This document shows positions 35,400 to 47,480 of a stretch of 64,000 nucleotides of DNA, in pieces. The notes below the pieces were generated by a model. It ran no database searches. It was given only the letters and a program-made list of their open reading frames with translations, and had not been told where the DNA came from. The stretch comes from Rugalucina vietnamica. Taxonomy: Eukaryota > Mollusca > Bivalvia > Lucinida > Lucinidae. Numbering within the stretch: position 1 is the first letter of the stretch; every line of letters begins with the position of its first letter. The stretch spans positions 1,247,501 to 1,311,500 of the forward strand of contig OZ024884.1 in assembly GCA_964017185.1 (NCBI GenBank), written 5' to 3'. A program made the translations under genes and the position numbers.

Positions 35400-35590
35400 G
35401 TAAAATCAAATGATTTTGACGGCCATCTTGAAAATTGTGTTAGCCACCTTGAAAATGGAAAAAAATGAGATGGCTAACGAGAAAATATTTATTAGAAAGG
35501 ATTAAAGAACATATTCTGAAAGTCTCATACTTGTATCCGGAAGCGCGGGATTGTCTCAAAATCCTGACGTTTCCATCTCCACTTTACAGT
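35400..35590 (-). repeat. Inverted arm, right (pairs with 31455-31620)
   Basis: Reverse complement of the left arm with moderate divergence. Confidence 0.8.
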
Positions 35591-36057
35591 TGGTGTGTAA
35601 CAGTGCTCTATAGAGCTAAACTTGTTGAAGCTACATAAAAACGGGCCTTGCAGATATGTCTGTCGACGCCCAGATTGATGTCATCAAGGCTTATGCCTGA
35701 GTGTGCTATAGCTAATTTAAATGTCGTACCATAATCCAAGGAATCGACAAAATTGGTGGATTTTTGTGGGGTTTGCGAGATATCTTTTTTACTTCTATTA
35801 TATCGAAACCGATCATTCTAAAGAGGGACGTGCATTAAGAGGGTTTTCTGGCCTACCTAAAAGCGAAAAATTAAAGTTGATGTCCAGCATTTTATCCTGC
35901 ATGTTTTAATGGATAAATGATCCAATCATTTTGATCTAATATTAATTTGACTTATATGGTTGCTATGGTAACACAATATTGGCAGCCAATATGGGCAAAA
36001 GTAGGAAAATTGCCATTTTAGACCAAAATGTAGAGGTTTAACAGAGAAGTTTACATA

Positions 36058-36155
36058 GAGCCCAGCGAAATACCAAAAAGATATTTTCATAGAAGATTAG
36101 TATCATTAAAATGCACAAAATGTAGAAATATCTTTTTGGTATTTAGCTGGGCTCA
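36058..36155. repeat. Hairpin with about 32-bp arms
   Basis: GAGCCCAGC..AATACCAAAAAGATATTT (36058-36087) pairs with AAATATCTTTTTGGTATT..GCTGGGCTC (36126-36155); loop about 38 bases. Confidence 0.9.
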
Positions 36156-36599
36156 TACCTTATTCTTAAAAAATTGCTCTATAGAATACTTGTATTTCAC
36201 TCAGAGTAAGAAGCCATAATTATATGAACTGGTGACAATAGAAATCCACTCAGCACACGAAGACATTTTCTGATGGGTTATTAATTGTTGATTTGGACCC
36301 TCCGAAATAATTTTTTCAATGAACACTATGTGAGTTATGAGGAAAAACATGGTTTCCATAGCAACTTGTATTGTATTGTATATTGTATTTCCAGCCCAAT
36401 TAGGTTTTCCCCACTTTGCTATCAGGCACCAGGTAAAGTACACGTTCTGGATACTACACAACCAATGACCAAACTATCGCTACAAACTAACTATTTCCAA
36501 AATATAGGGTTTGATTATGTAGATTCCAAACTACAACCCAGTCACGACATGCAGTTGTGCCAGATCGGCAACCACAAATATGAGTTTTGAATATGGAGG

Positions 36600-38720
36600 T
36601 ATACCTACAAAATTAAACACAACATAGTTACTAATTATTCTAGCTCACTAAACATGGTATCATGTTAAATCTTATGCCCAGGCCTTTTACCCAATGGCAA
36701 CTTGTGTAAATTATCTAATTAACATATCCATCTAATTTGCATATTCATGAATTTTGATAGAATCATAATAGAAAATATATAAGTAAAATACATTAAGCAC
36801 ACTGACTTCAATAACAAACAGTCATTTTTGCATCATGTTGATAAGAAATACAACTTGACATGTCCTAACATGTAATAAACCCCTGCGTAAAAATTAGCTA
36901 ATTTGCATATTTATGAATATTTATAGAAACATAAGAAAAAAGAAAAGTCAACGAACTTCGTAGATATACTAGTTTCAGTCACAAGTCATCACTGTGGCTT
37001 GTTGTTGTCCATTGGTTATACAGTTTTATATTTCCTAACCTGCAATGGCTCAATATGAAAATAATCTTATTTACATATTCACGAATATCAAATGAAAGGA
37101 CATTGGAAATTGAGGAGGGATTCAATAAAATCCGTAAATATTTCACTCACTGTGGCATGTTGTCATGGGCAATTTATACGATTTAGTTGTCCTATCATGC
37201 AAAATACTAAATGACAAGAATCTGGTTTTCTTACTTTGCATATTCACTGTATCAATTTTCATGAAAATAATGTTAAAAAGAAACAAGAAATTGAGATAAA
37301 ATTTTATACAAGCCTTCAGCTTGAATATTTCAACATACATATTTCAATTTAAAACAATCTTAGTGGCATGTTGTTGTTGGTCAATAATATAATTTGTCTA
37401 TTCTTACATACATGGGGCCTGTATGAAATTTACCATATTTGCATATTCATGAATATTGATCTTAGAATAAGATATTGAAAGAAAATTCAATTAAAACCGT
37501 GAACATTCTTATTTCAGTCAAATACCAGCATTTCGGCAAGTTGTCGTTAATCAGTAATGCGATTTGCATGACCTAACATGTAATGTATCTATGTGAAAAT
37601 TTGCATATTCACAAAGCTATCAAACCAAGGGCATCAATCAATCTATATAAGTCAGAGTTAAATGATCTACCCCGTGTAATATCTGTCGAATCCTAGACTT
37701 TGCTTCGTTAAAGTTTGTAATATTATGATTAATTTGATTACTTTGGTGAATAATCATAAATAATCATTAATATGCAAATTAGATAATTTGCACATCTGAT
37801 CAATGTGAGAAGTTCTCGTTATAAACATTTCTTAGTTAATGCTTGTTCAATATTCTATAGCAGACAGAAGCTGAGTTAAAAGTGTGTTGTGGTAAACGGT
37901 ATTAATTTGGGGATTTTTTTCTGTTTTTTCTTAAGTTTTCATTAATAATATTCATGGATATGCAAAATAGAAATCTTGCATGACCAACAATAACTTAGCA
38001 TAAAGTTGACAGTGTATGGTATTGGACAAGTGCGATATAGATACATTTTCTTCTGTAAGGCACTATATTTTTTTATTTTATTCGTCAATTTCTGATGAAG
38101 CGCTTGTGTTATCTTTAATATTCATGAATATGCAAATTTCATATTTTGCATATCGAATACGGATTAGGCTATAAACTGAGCCAAAGCATTACTTGATAAT
38201 AGTATTTTGACAATGTTAGTATTTGAATATCTGTAATTACTTATTCTTTTTATTCTTTGGAACTACTGTATGGGTGGCTATGGAAACCATGAACATATGC
38301 ATTATACACATGCACTTTTGAAGAATTTGTGTTTTTTCTCTCTCTTTTTGCATTAAGGAGGCCCCTCTAACCATAATGTTACAGTGATGTACTTTTGGAA
38401 GTATTTAACGAAGATATAAATATCACAAGCCAACCCACAAACGGATATGAGTTTAGTCTCTTCTTTTTCTTGCTTTCATATTATTCATAAAAATCGATTT
38501 GAGACACTTTCCTTTTGTGGCAATTGAATATACCGACTTGTTCAGAAGCATCATTGATGTCACAGCAACATGTCATGATATGTGTTGTTGAAATTAATTT
38601 AGTTATGAAGTTCTAACAGACTTACGTTTTTTTCAAATTGCTTTCAATGTTTTCATTAATAATAATGAATATGCAAATTAAATATAGTTTGCATAATAAC
38701 GTCAATTAATGCAAAGTAGG
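36600..38720. repeat. AT-rich imperfect repeat field with octamer-like words
   Basis: The word ATTTGCATATTCATGAATAT or a variant recurs at about 36736, 36900, 37069, 37236, 37437 and 37601, a spacing near 165-200 bp. It then appears in reverse complement at about 37770, 37944, 38117 and 38660. The repeat at 50640-51780 contains the same words. Confidence 0.7.
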
Positions 38721-41410
38721 TGTACATGCTCTGAATTGATACCAACTTCAGTGGTATACAACAAGTAAAAGCCGAGATATGATAAATTTTCCCATCAGCT
38801 GATATATCTACATGTATACTGAAATTGCTTTGAATGGGTCATAACCTTTGACCCAAGGTCATTCCTTTGAGATAGGTCATACACATTTATTATTAATATG
38901 AAATAGGCACACCTAATGAGCAACCAACCAATCTATCAGGATACCGCACGCTTTGATTCGTGATTTTTGTGTGTACATTAGTTCATTTGTTATGTTGCTT
39001 AACCAAATGAACAACTTTGGTCAATGGTCATATTTCTTTTTGTAAACGTAACTTAAGATGTCTTTACTTACAAAAACGCATGGCTCTCATCATTAAACTG
39101 TATGCAAAATGGACTTTCAAACTGGTTTACATGACCAGATTGATTTACGGATATGCATCATATGCACCAGAAGAAGTCAATAACAAGGCATCAATAAATG
39201 TATTATTATGTTACCAGTCTGCAATTCTATAGCTTTTCTGTTCTAAGACACTTATCTCAAGTTGTTAACTGAGCAATTTGCACTCCCCAAAAGACGTTTT
39301 GCACCACTTGAAAAATCAAAACGTAAATATTGGAGGAAAATAAGTAAAATCAATATTCCTATCAATTTTGGATCAATATGAGATGTTTTGATACAGAAAA
39401 TTCATATTTTTTGCTATAAGTGATTGCTTTCATTATTTTGTCACTGTCGGAGGAATCAGGATGTGAGAAGATTTCAGGTTTGGAAGCCCAGAAATAAAGC
39501 TGTAGGCTTTTTGCTGCATCCCAAATTTTGGTGTTTTCGAAAACATGCATTTTTGGCACATCTTTACTTCATCTTTTCAAGAAAAATATTTTGTTATTCA
39601 CAAATTTCCAGACCTACAGTATCATTTTTTAAAAGTTTATTTGAAAAAGATGTATACTATATATAAACATTATGTTAAAATGAGAAAAATATTAACTTGT
39701 GCAAAACTTCTTTTGAGTAGTATATAAAACATTGCATATGATTTTTAAATTCAGATTACATTTTGGTACGACTTGCTTTAGGATTAAGATCCCAGTCAAC
39801 AACTTTTCATTCATGTCAGGATGGCGCCAACGCTTCCTGACTGGTCAGTAAAGTGAAAAACTCGAGCGTCTTGCTCAAGGACACAAAAGAGAAATGTATC
39901 ATACCCAGAAGCTTATACTTGGGGGACCAGTACTGTACCTACATGTATATGACACCAGGCCTCCCATTTATTTTACTTCCCATTTTAAATTCCTCATCAG
40001 TGTTTACAGAAGCCATGTTTCAGTTTTGTTAGCATTCAGGCTGAACAGTACAGTCAACCATTTTTCATTATTACAAGATAGGCCACATTTTTTGGATGCT
40101 TGGTGGGTACAAAAGCGTTGTTCAACAACACATCCTAGTACTTATGTCTTAGAAGCAGGATTTGAACTACAACCTTTCTATCGAGCTACATGTACATGTT
40201 GTCAATATAATGGAAATGATTTTGGATTAAATATCATGCACAGAGCCACATGTACAAACTGTATATAAACACAGCAAGTATATGGGTGTGTAGAATTTAT
40301 TCTTTTAAAATGAATGTATCATTTCCTTTAACATTTACAACTTGAGCTGCATCATGAGAAAAACAGGATGTTTGCATATGTGAAAACAAAGCCACAGATC
40401 AGCTGAGTAGTAACTGAACATCTGATTAGTGCCCTTGTTTTCACTACACATATAGGACAATCCCTTTTCTACTTAAACTCAAACTTTCAAGCTTCTTTCC
40501 TTTTCCTGTGACTGAACAGACCGGTTTGTGTAAGACCTGGTCGGAAACCCTGAAGACCAATTTTCTGGTGTCATGGCTCATTTAATGGTCTATTACATTT
40601 ATGAAACATTTTTAACTAACAGAACTCGTATATGGAAAAATGTTACCAAGCATTTTTCAGTTCTAATTTCTCACTTTTCTAACTAAGATTCTTGAAATTA
40701 AGCTTTAATATTTAAGTGACACCTTCACAGGTCTGTGTCTGTACAATTTAATAAATAAAGTGCATTTTTAAGCTAAAACAGACAACTTTCACATAAAAAG
40801 TAGATGGTATGTGCTATCTTTTACTCAGAATATTTGAAAAACAGAAAAGTAGTTTGATGATTCAACTGTAGTAATTGCGCTTTGACAAGATAGGATCTTG
40901 CTGGCAAGATGGGGAGTTTCAAAATTGAATCTAAATCAGTCCATAATGTTTATGCTGACTGAGCATTTTTCCGGTAATGTGTAAACAATGTTCGAGTTTC
41001 CATGGTCAACGATGCATTTGACACTGGTCAATACTGTATTTCCACTTCAATGATCAAACCGTAAAGAAATCTGAAACAGATTTAAACACCTCTAATAAAT
41101 TACATGAAACTTTATCAAGGAAAATGCTTCAACTTCTATAAAAGTAAAGAGCATATAAAATCACTCTATATTCTGTAAAAGATTTCATATTTTAGCAATT
41201 AAGGTGGATATTCCATTTTAACTTTAGACTTATGATTAAGTTTTAAATCATAGATGTATAAGTACAAATTTATTAGATGCATATTTGCTTGACTTAATGT
41301 TTTACATTTGCAGACAATTGCTGCTCACCTGTGTTATTAGGATGGTCAGATATATACAAATCAATCTGAGGCACTTATTACCATCCTGTATACCTGTGAT
41401 TCTTACAGTG
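38721..41410. other. Intergenic, featureless
   Basis: Long AT-rich stretch. Short open frames lack domain signals or homologous composition. No repeat family recognised. Confidence 0.5.
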
Positions 41411-41608
41411 CAGACTGATGCAGCATGTCATGACAAGCAGCCCAGTGATTGGAAGCCAAATGATCCACTGGGATTCAACCTACAGCAAAAAGGTCATTGT
41501 CTCTCTGTAGGTATTTGCCTCACCGTAGGTTGCACTAAAATCAATCTGGCTTCCAAACACTACACTCCATTTTGTCATGATGGAATGTTGCATCAATCTA
41601 TGCTGAAG
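41411..41608. repeat. Imperfect hairpin of about 200 bp
   Basis: GACTGATGCAGCAT..CATGACAA..TTGGAAGCCA on the left pairs with TGGCTTCCAA..TTGTCATGATGGAATGTTGC on the right. The centre is ACCTACAG..CTGTAGGT. Confidence 0.75.
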
Positions 41609-43026
41609 AAATTTTGTTGCATCACGGATATACAGGGCTTTACCAGTATACTTTTTACTGATCTGTTCTTGGATCAGGGGAAGCAGAATATGAGAAAGGA
41701 AGAAATGTATGAATATATTCATGACCAAATCTTCATGAATAACCATACCGTACTTCAACCAAGCATTCTTAAAACCTACCTTTTCAGCTTTTCACCTAGC
41801 TCAAAAACAGCAACAGGGAAATGTATCTGATATTGTTTTCCCACTGCATTCCTCGATCCCTAAAAAGTTCAACACAAATTTTGAAAATCAGTTGACAAAA
41901 TCATAACATCATACTGAATAGCAGTGTTAACCTTGCATTTTACATGCACTGGTGGGAGGTAGTTCAAAAATTTAAAAATCAATTATTTCAGCAAATACGG
42001 GACTTCTGATGTAAGAAAATTCCATCTAATTTTCAGGATGGATTACCTTTTCCCATACAATATACTCAAGGGCATATAATACATAGATTTTTTTTCAGCT
42101 ATAAAAATTGAAAATTTCACCAGAATTTTTTTTTAATAATTTTGCTCAAAACTGACCTTGTGGGTACACATTAGAACCGCCTCACCAAGGCGGTTCCTAA
42201 CGACTACCCACATTGTATGTTTTGGATCAAAAATAAGAAAATTAGGTATACCCCTGCATACCCCAGTTTTGCTATATAAAAATGGGGGTATACTTGTCAC
42301 GGACATGTTTTCCTGATGCTAATTCAGGAATATTTTTGGAAATAAAATTTTGAATTTGTGAATACAGTTTGAAAACTTTTGCATGTCAGAACATTTGGAA
42401 AGCAAATTTTATGCATATCAATCACTAAATTTTATTCTACTCTGGAAAAATGTTAAGGTGTTTTCCAGAGAAGGGTTTAGGGAGAGAGTAAATCTTGGGT
42501 CATATAAGGAGCACTTACCTATGAAATTATGCCTTGTACAATAACAGAAATTAATGCCCCTCCTGGTCCAAAGTACTTAAGGTCACAGTCCAGGACAGCA
42601 CCGTGAATATCTACAGTTGCTGAAAATAATCATATCAACTTATTATGATCTACATATTGAATCTATAGATTGAATCTCTACATCAAGTTTGCTTATCCTA
42701 GTTACTTCAATTTTGTTCATAAGGACAAGCAATAGGTGAAAGAATGTTTGTGTTCATTGTAGTTTGGCAATTTATAAACCTGTTTTTCAAAATTTCCTGA
42801 TTTTGGCTTAAATTGAAAAATTCCCTGACTGATGTCCAAAATCCCTGACAATTCCCCGGCTTTGAAAAAAGTGATTTCTCTGACTTTTTCCCTGACCATG
42901 GACACCCCGAATAAGAATTTGTAAGAAAGACAGAAATTTATTTTATCTTACCCTGTCACCCAAGGCTAACTTGAACACCTCAATGACCATGGATTCATGA
43001 CCACACTGCTGGTATTTCACCTGAAA
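41609..43026. other. Intergenic with one stem-loop repeat
   Basis: Nothing coding. The stem-loop at 42140-42232 and its tail to about 42310 are listed separately. Confidence 0.5.
42140..42310 (+). repeat. Nested stem-loop repeat, copy 1
   Basis: TTTTGCTCAAAAC, GTGGGTA and GAACCGCCT pair with AAGGCGGTTC, TACCCAC and GTTTTGGATCAAAA. The following tail (AGGTATACCCCTGCATACC) recurs in reverse at 59735-59812. A second stem-loop copy lies at 60601-60690. Confidence 0.75.
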
Positions 43027-44236
43027 ACTAGAATTGTCAGAGAATCTGACTATAGCCCCGCTTCTCAGCTTTTTTGCAGGGTGAAAAAAAAAATGACAGG
43101 TAACAATCCGAAGCTAGATCTCCTCAATATTGATGCGCATACAAAAAATGGTCTGTTTATGTCAATTCGTTCTCAAGATATTGAGCAGAAACCAAATTCT
43201 GAAGTCAATCAAGGGCCATAGCTCCATCAAAATTTTGCGAAGAATGACGGGTAACAATCCCAAGCCAGATCTTGTCAATGATGACGTGCATACAAAATAT
43301 GGTCAGATTCTGTCAATTCTTTCTCAAGAAATTGAGCGGAAACGAAATTCTGACGTCAATCAAGGGCCGTAACTCTGTCAAAATTTTGCGAAAAATGACG
43401 GGTAACAATACCAAGCTAGATCTTGTCAATGATGACGTGCATACAAAATTTGGTTGGATTCTGTCAATTCGTTCTCAAGATATTGAGCGAAAACGAAATT
43501 CTGACGTCAATCAAGGGCCGTAACTCTGTCAAAATTTTGCGAAAAATGACGGGTAACAATTCCAAGCTAGATCTTGTCAATGATGACGTGCATACAAAAT
43601 TTGGTCGGATTCTATCAATTCGTTCTCAAGATATTGAGCCGAAACGAAATTCTGACATCAATCAAGGGCCGTAACTCCGTCAAAATTTTTTGGAAAATGA
43701 CGGGTAACAATCCCAAGCTAGATCTTGTCAATGTTGATATGCAAACAAAATTTGGTCGGATTCTGTCAATTTGTTCTCAAGATATTGAGCAGAAACGAAA
43801 TTCTGACGTCAATCAAGGGCCGTAACTCCGTCAAAATTTTTCGAAAAATGACAGGTAACAATCCCAAGCTATATCTTATCAATGATGATGTGCATACAAA
43901 ATTTGGTCGGATTCTGTCAATTCGTTCTCAAGATATTGAGCGGAAACGAAATTCTGACATCAATCAAGGGCTGTAACTCCGTCAAAATTTTGCGAAAAAT
44001 TACGGGTAACAATCCCAAGCTAGCTCTTGTCAATGATGATGTGCATACAAAATTTGGTTGGATTTTGTCAATTCGTTCTTAAGATATTGAGCGGAAACAA
44101 AATGTTCATGGATGCTCACGGAATGACGGAACCACGGAATGACGGAATCACGGAACCACGGAACCACGGAATCACGGAACCACGGAAGGACAGGGTGAAT
44201 CCAGTATAGCCCCACTTTTCCAAAGCGGGGCTATAA
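43027..44236 (+). mobile_element. Helentron/pearl-like element with 7-unit tandem core, copy 2
   Basis: Same ends as copy 1. The left hairpin GTCAGA-GAA-TCTGAC is followed by TATAGCCCCGCTT. The right end carries TATAGCCCCACTTTTCC then AAAGCGGGGCTATA, so the termini are complementary. The core has seven units almost exactly 151 bp apart (landmarks about 43110, 43259, 43410, 43561, 43711, 43863, 44014). A GGAACCACGG minisatellite lies at about 44119-44187. Units here are more alike than in copy 1. Confidence 0.85.
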
Positions 44237-44471
44237 TAAATCAGTATATGTATATACAGTTCAAAGAAACAATAAAACTTATTCAAATGAAAGTGGCCAT
44301 ATTGTCAGACAATAGAGTATTGGCAGAACTATTTCATATGAAAAGCGGTTCATATTAATCTTGTCAACGTTTTTTTCCATTACTGCTCTTAATCAATCCT
44401 TTGTCTCACCACTGTGTCCATTGTATGTGGGTTCAAGCTCCCTGTGCCTTGGGTAGTGTGATGGGTGCATG

Positions 44472-44613
44472 GGCAGATCCAGAGGGGGGGACAGGGGGTC
44501 CGGACCCCCCCCCCCCTGGCATTGCCAGATTATTTTTTCCATGTTGAAATTTTCCGTCGGACCCCTTCTGGGAATTTGGACCCCCCCCCCTCTGAGAAAA
44601 TTTTCTGGATCCC
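44472..44613. repeat. G-tract/C-tract hairpin repeat, copy 1
   Basis: Bounded by GATCCAGAG and CTGGATCC, with runs of 7-13 G or C inside. Related to 57674-57840 and 59252-59430. Confidence 0.75.
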
Positions 44614-44747
44614 CACATGGGGTATACAAAGTAATTTGTCTTAGAGTACTTCAGTTTTTGCCCTGTCTACTGAAATACCCATCTCATATGAGCTGAAATA
44701 ATCTTGAAATTGCGTAAAAAGTAGGTTTAGAAAAAGAGAACAAGTTT

Positions 44748-45258
44748 CATCGTCAGGCAGCTTACTCAATCTGTGAGTCCTCGTTTTTGATTCATCATGG
44801 AATTTATCATGATTTATTTGTTTGTCCATGATGATTCATTGACTAGTTAGAGATTCACTAATAGGACCGAACAACTAACTAAATGTTATGAACCCGGGTA
44901 TGAACCACTGCGGAAGCTGAGGGTGATGTTAGGATCCTGTAAAACCGATTAAGCCCGCCAGTAATTTTATATTACTGATCGTTCCAAGGCGATACTTCTG
45001 TGGTAGTTCTTATTGTTTTATGTATTGGTGTTTAAAATTTTTGTGCTGTTGGCGCCTTATGTTTGTTATCATATTTTTAGTTAAGTTTAGGTAACTGAGT
45101 GGCCATGTATTAGGAAAATAGCTGCTCATTCGGCTTACGAAATGTTTTCATGGTATAAGTACCTTATTGTTAGTTTGGTTTTTTCCCCGACTCGGTTTTT
45201 GGAGTGGGAATCTTTTCTGATTGCGCCTTTTCCTGATCGTTGCCTACTTGTACCTTTT
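44748..45258 (+). mobile_element. Penelope-like element 3' end, 5'-truncated copy
   Basis: Longest stand-alone copy of the family 3' end, in plus orientation. It starts CATCGTCAGGCAGC and ends CTTGTACCTTTT. Directly after it a 38-bp sequence (TTCACTATCCATGATG onward) is present twice (45257-45334). Confidence 0.75.
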
Positions 45259-45664
45259 CACTATCCATGATGTTTTTGAACATTTATGATTTAATTTCAC
45301 TATCCATGATGTTCTTGAACATTTATGATTTAATTAAGTTCAGACAGGCAAGCTCTTTGACCCAGTGGTAGGGGTCTCCATTTCCTGGGATCAAAACTAT
45401 TATAAAAGTTCTGGGATACTATGCAATATTTGGATTATTTATCATTTCATCTTGAAGAATTTATTGAACAATCACGGCTGTTAAGCAACTATCTATCTTC
45501 TGATACCGAGTCAATCAATTTCTGATCATCACCTCAGGTGTGGGGTGGGTGGCTAAATTTAGAATTTAGTCAAAGGGAAAAAAAACATTTGGGGTGGACC
45601 ATTATAACTATTTACAAGATATAGCTGAGAGGCATACTAAAACCCATGCCTCTGGGCCAATGAT

Positions 45665-46700
45665 TTAAATAGAAGCCTTAAATTCCTCAATGGTCTTGGA
45701 TAGGACCACTGAAGAAGGGAGACTATTCCAAACCGGTATAGTTCTGGGGAAAAAGGAATTTTTCAGGGCATCACTATAGGCAAATGGTATTGTGTAATGT
45801 GATTCATGTGATGCCCGAGTACGCCTTAGGTTGGGTGCCGGGGTCAGGTATTTGTCTTTATCAAGAGACACTGTACCGGAGTGTATCTTGTAGAAGAAGG
45901 TTAAGGAGGACCGCTCCCTACGGGACTCCAGGGATGGCCACTCAAGTTCGTCTAGCATTTCACCGACATTACTGGTGTTCCTCCATCACCTTCAGGTCCA
46001 CCGGGCAGCAGTCCTCTGCACCTTCTCCACCTTCTCAGTCTGAGTTTCATTATAGGGATGCCAAATAGGAGCTGCATACTCAAGTTGAGGCCGAACCAGT
46101 GTTTTGTATGCAACTTCCTTAGTATGCCTAGGTGGCGTAGGTGCCAGTGCCAAATTGCGCCGAAGAAAACCCAAAGTCTTAGTTGCCTTGCATGTAATTT
46201 CAGAAATATGTTGACCCCAATCAAGATCATCTGTGATAGTTAAACCTAGGTATTTAGCGGACTGAACCTGTTCTAATGTTTGCTGATGCAGTGTGTAATT
46301 GAATTCTATATGCCTGCTTGGATGTAGCCGGGTCACCCTCATTGAATGACATTTGCTAACATTGAATTTCATTTGCCAATCAATTTCCCATTTTGCCAAG
46401 CTATTCAGGTCATCTTGTAAAATTTGACAATCCAATGGTGACTTGACATTCCTGTATAAAACACAATCATCAGCAAATAGCCGAACAGATGACCTGATAT
46501 TGTCAGGAAGATCATTAATGAAAATAAGAAATAGGACCGGTCCTAAGACCGATCATTGTGGGACACCAGAAAGAACCGGGATTGGGTCTAAGGCACAGCC
46601 ATCTAATACCACTTTTTGAGAGCGCTCAGAGAGCCACGAGTCAATCCACTTATGTGTAGATCCTCTAATCCCGTAGAAGTCAGCATTATCGCTTGAATTC
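45665..46700 (-). pseudogene. 5'-truncated non-LTR retrotransposon RT
   Basis: On the minus strand the RT palm and C-terminal part are readable: VLSGVPQ, a stop codon where GSVLGP should begin (near 46560), FLIFINDLP, RLFADDCVLY (FADD intact), then KYLGLTITDDL, RPQLEYAAPIW, VQRTAARW, and a last frame ending EEFKASI. A frame change separates the last block (45665-45958). The sequence type is that of Jockey/CR1-like RTs and differs from the element at 52-3432. Dead copy. Confidence 0.85.
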
Positions 46701-46885
46701 TTCAACCTAATCACAGTCTGTGCATTTTATAGGCCACCTGGTCTTCAAAAACTAAATAAAAACTACCACAGGACACATTATAAATGTCCATTCCGGTAGT
46801 CCATTCTGGTAATCAGGCCCATTCCGGTCCATTCCGGTAAAGGAGTGCACCGCTCCTAGAATAATGATGGGAATAACAAGAAAAC

Positions 46886-46913
46886 AAAAAAAAAAAAAAA
46901 AAAAAAAAAAAAA
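46886..46913. repeat. Poly-A tract
   Basis: Run of 28 A. Confidence 0.95.
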
Positions 46914-46984
46914 CAACTAAGACTCCCTCTCCTTAAAGTTGAATAAAATGTAATAAAATCTTTCCAAATAAACTTAAATTAAAG

Positions 46985-47480
46985 CCCAGTTTACACATTC
47001 ACGATTTTTGGCTATGGTGCCGCTACAATTCGCCATGATTTGTAAAGTCGTCGTGTACCGTGGTGATTCGTAGTAGAACCGTGGTGAATCGTGGTGAATT
47101 TTGATGAATCTTGATGATTAGGGAAACTCCATGGTAGCTCTACGGAAGTTTTAAACTGTTTAAAACATTCGTGGCGTGTCGTGGTGGTTATTGGGCGTGG
47201 CCTAAATCGTAGCGCAACCATATCAGAATCGTGCTTATTCGTACAGACACTGTAGCTATATTCGCAGCTATTCGTGAGAGATCGTATCATCATAGCCAAT
47301 CGTGGGGCTCCGTAGCGAAACCGTGGAATCTTTGACACCACAAACTCTCACGATTCACCACGAATTGTGTACGGTTGCGCTACCAATCATCCAGGGTTTC
47401 GCTACGGAGCTCCACGATTGGCCACAACGGCTACCGCCGTGAATCGTACTAGTACCGTATCGAACCGTACAAGCACCTTG
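46985..47480. repeat. Word-repetitive, CpG-bearing segment (CGTGGTGAATCGT type)
   Basis: Built from recurring words such as AATCGTGGTG, ACCACGA and CGTAC on both strands. Inside it 47294-47322 and 47395-47423 are reverse complements (CCAATCGTGG..CTCCGTAGCGAAACC). No coding logic. Confidence 0.7.

Noticed and set aside
39894..40268. A 124-residue frame with Cys pairs near its end
   Set aside because: No domain, no splice or polyA context, amino-acid composition typical of random AT-rich DNA.
41285..41830. A 181-residue plus-strand frame with several Cys
   Set aside because: Its middle spans an inverted repeat (41411-41608), the opposite strand is also open there, and no domain or exon signals support it.
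43130..44209. A series of overlapping 60-83 residue frames sharing MTGNNPKLDL and RSQDIE, looking like a repeated protein
   Set aside because: The frames arise from 151-bp tandem units; the period is not a multiple of 3, so the frame changes with every unit and no single protein results. Same for 29669-30829.
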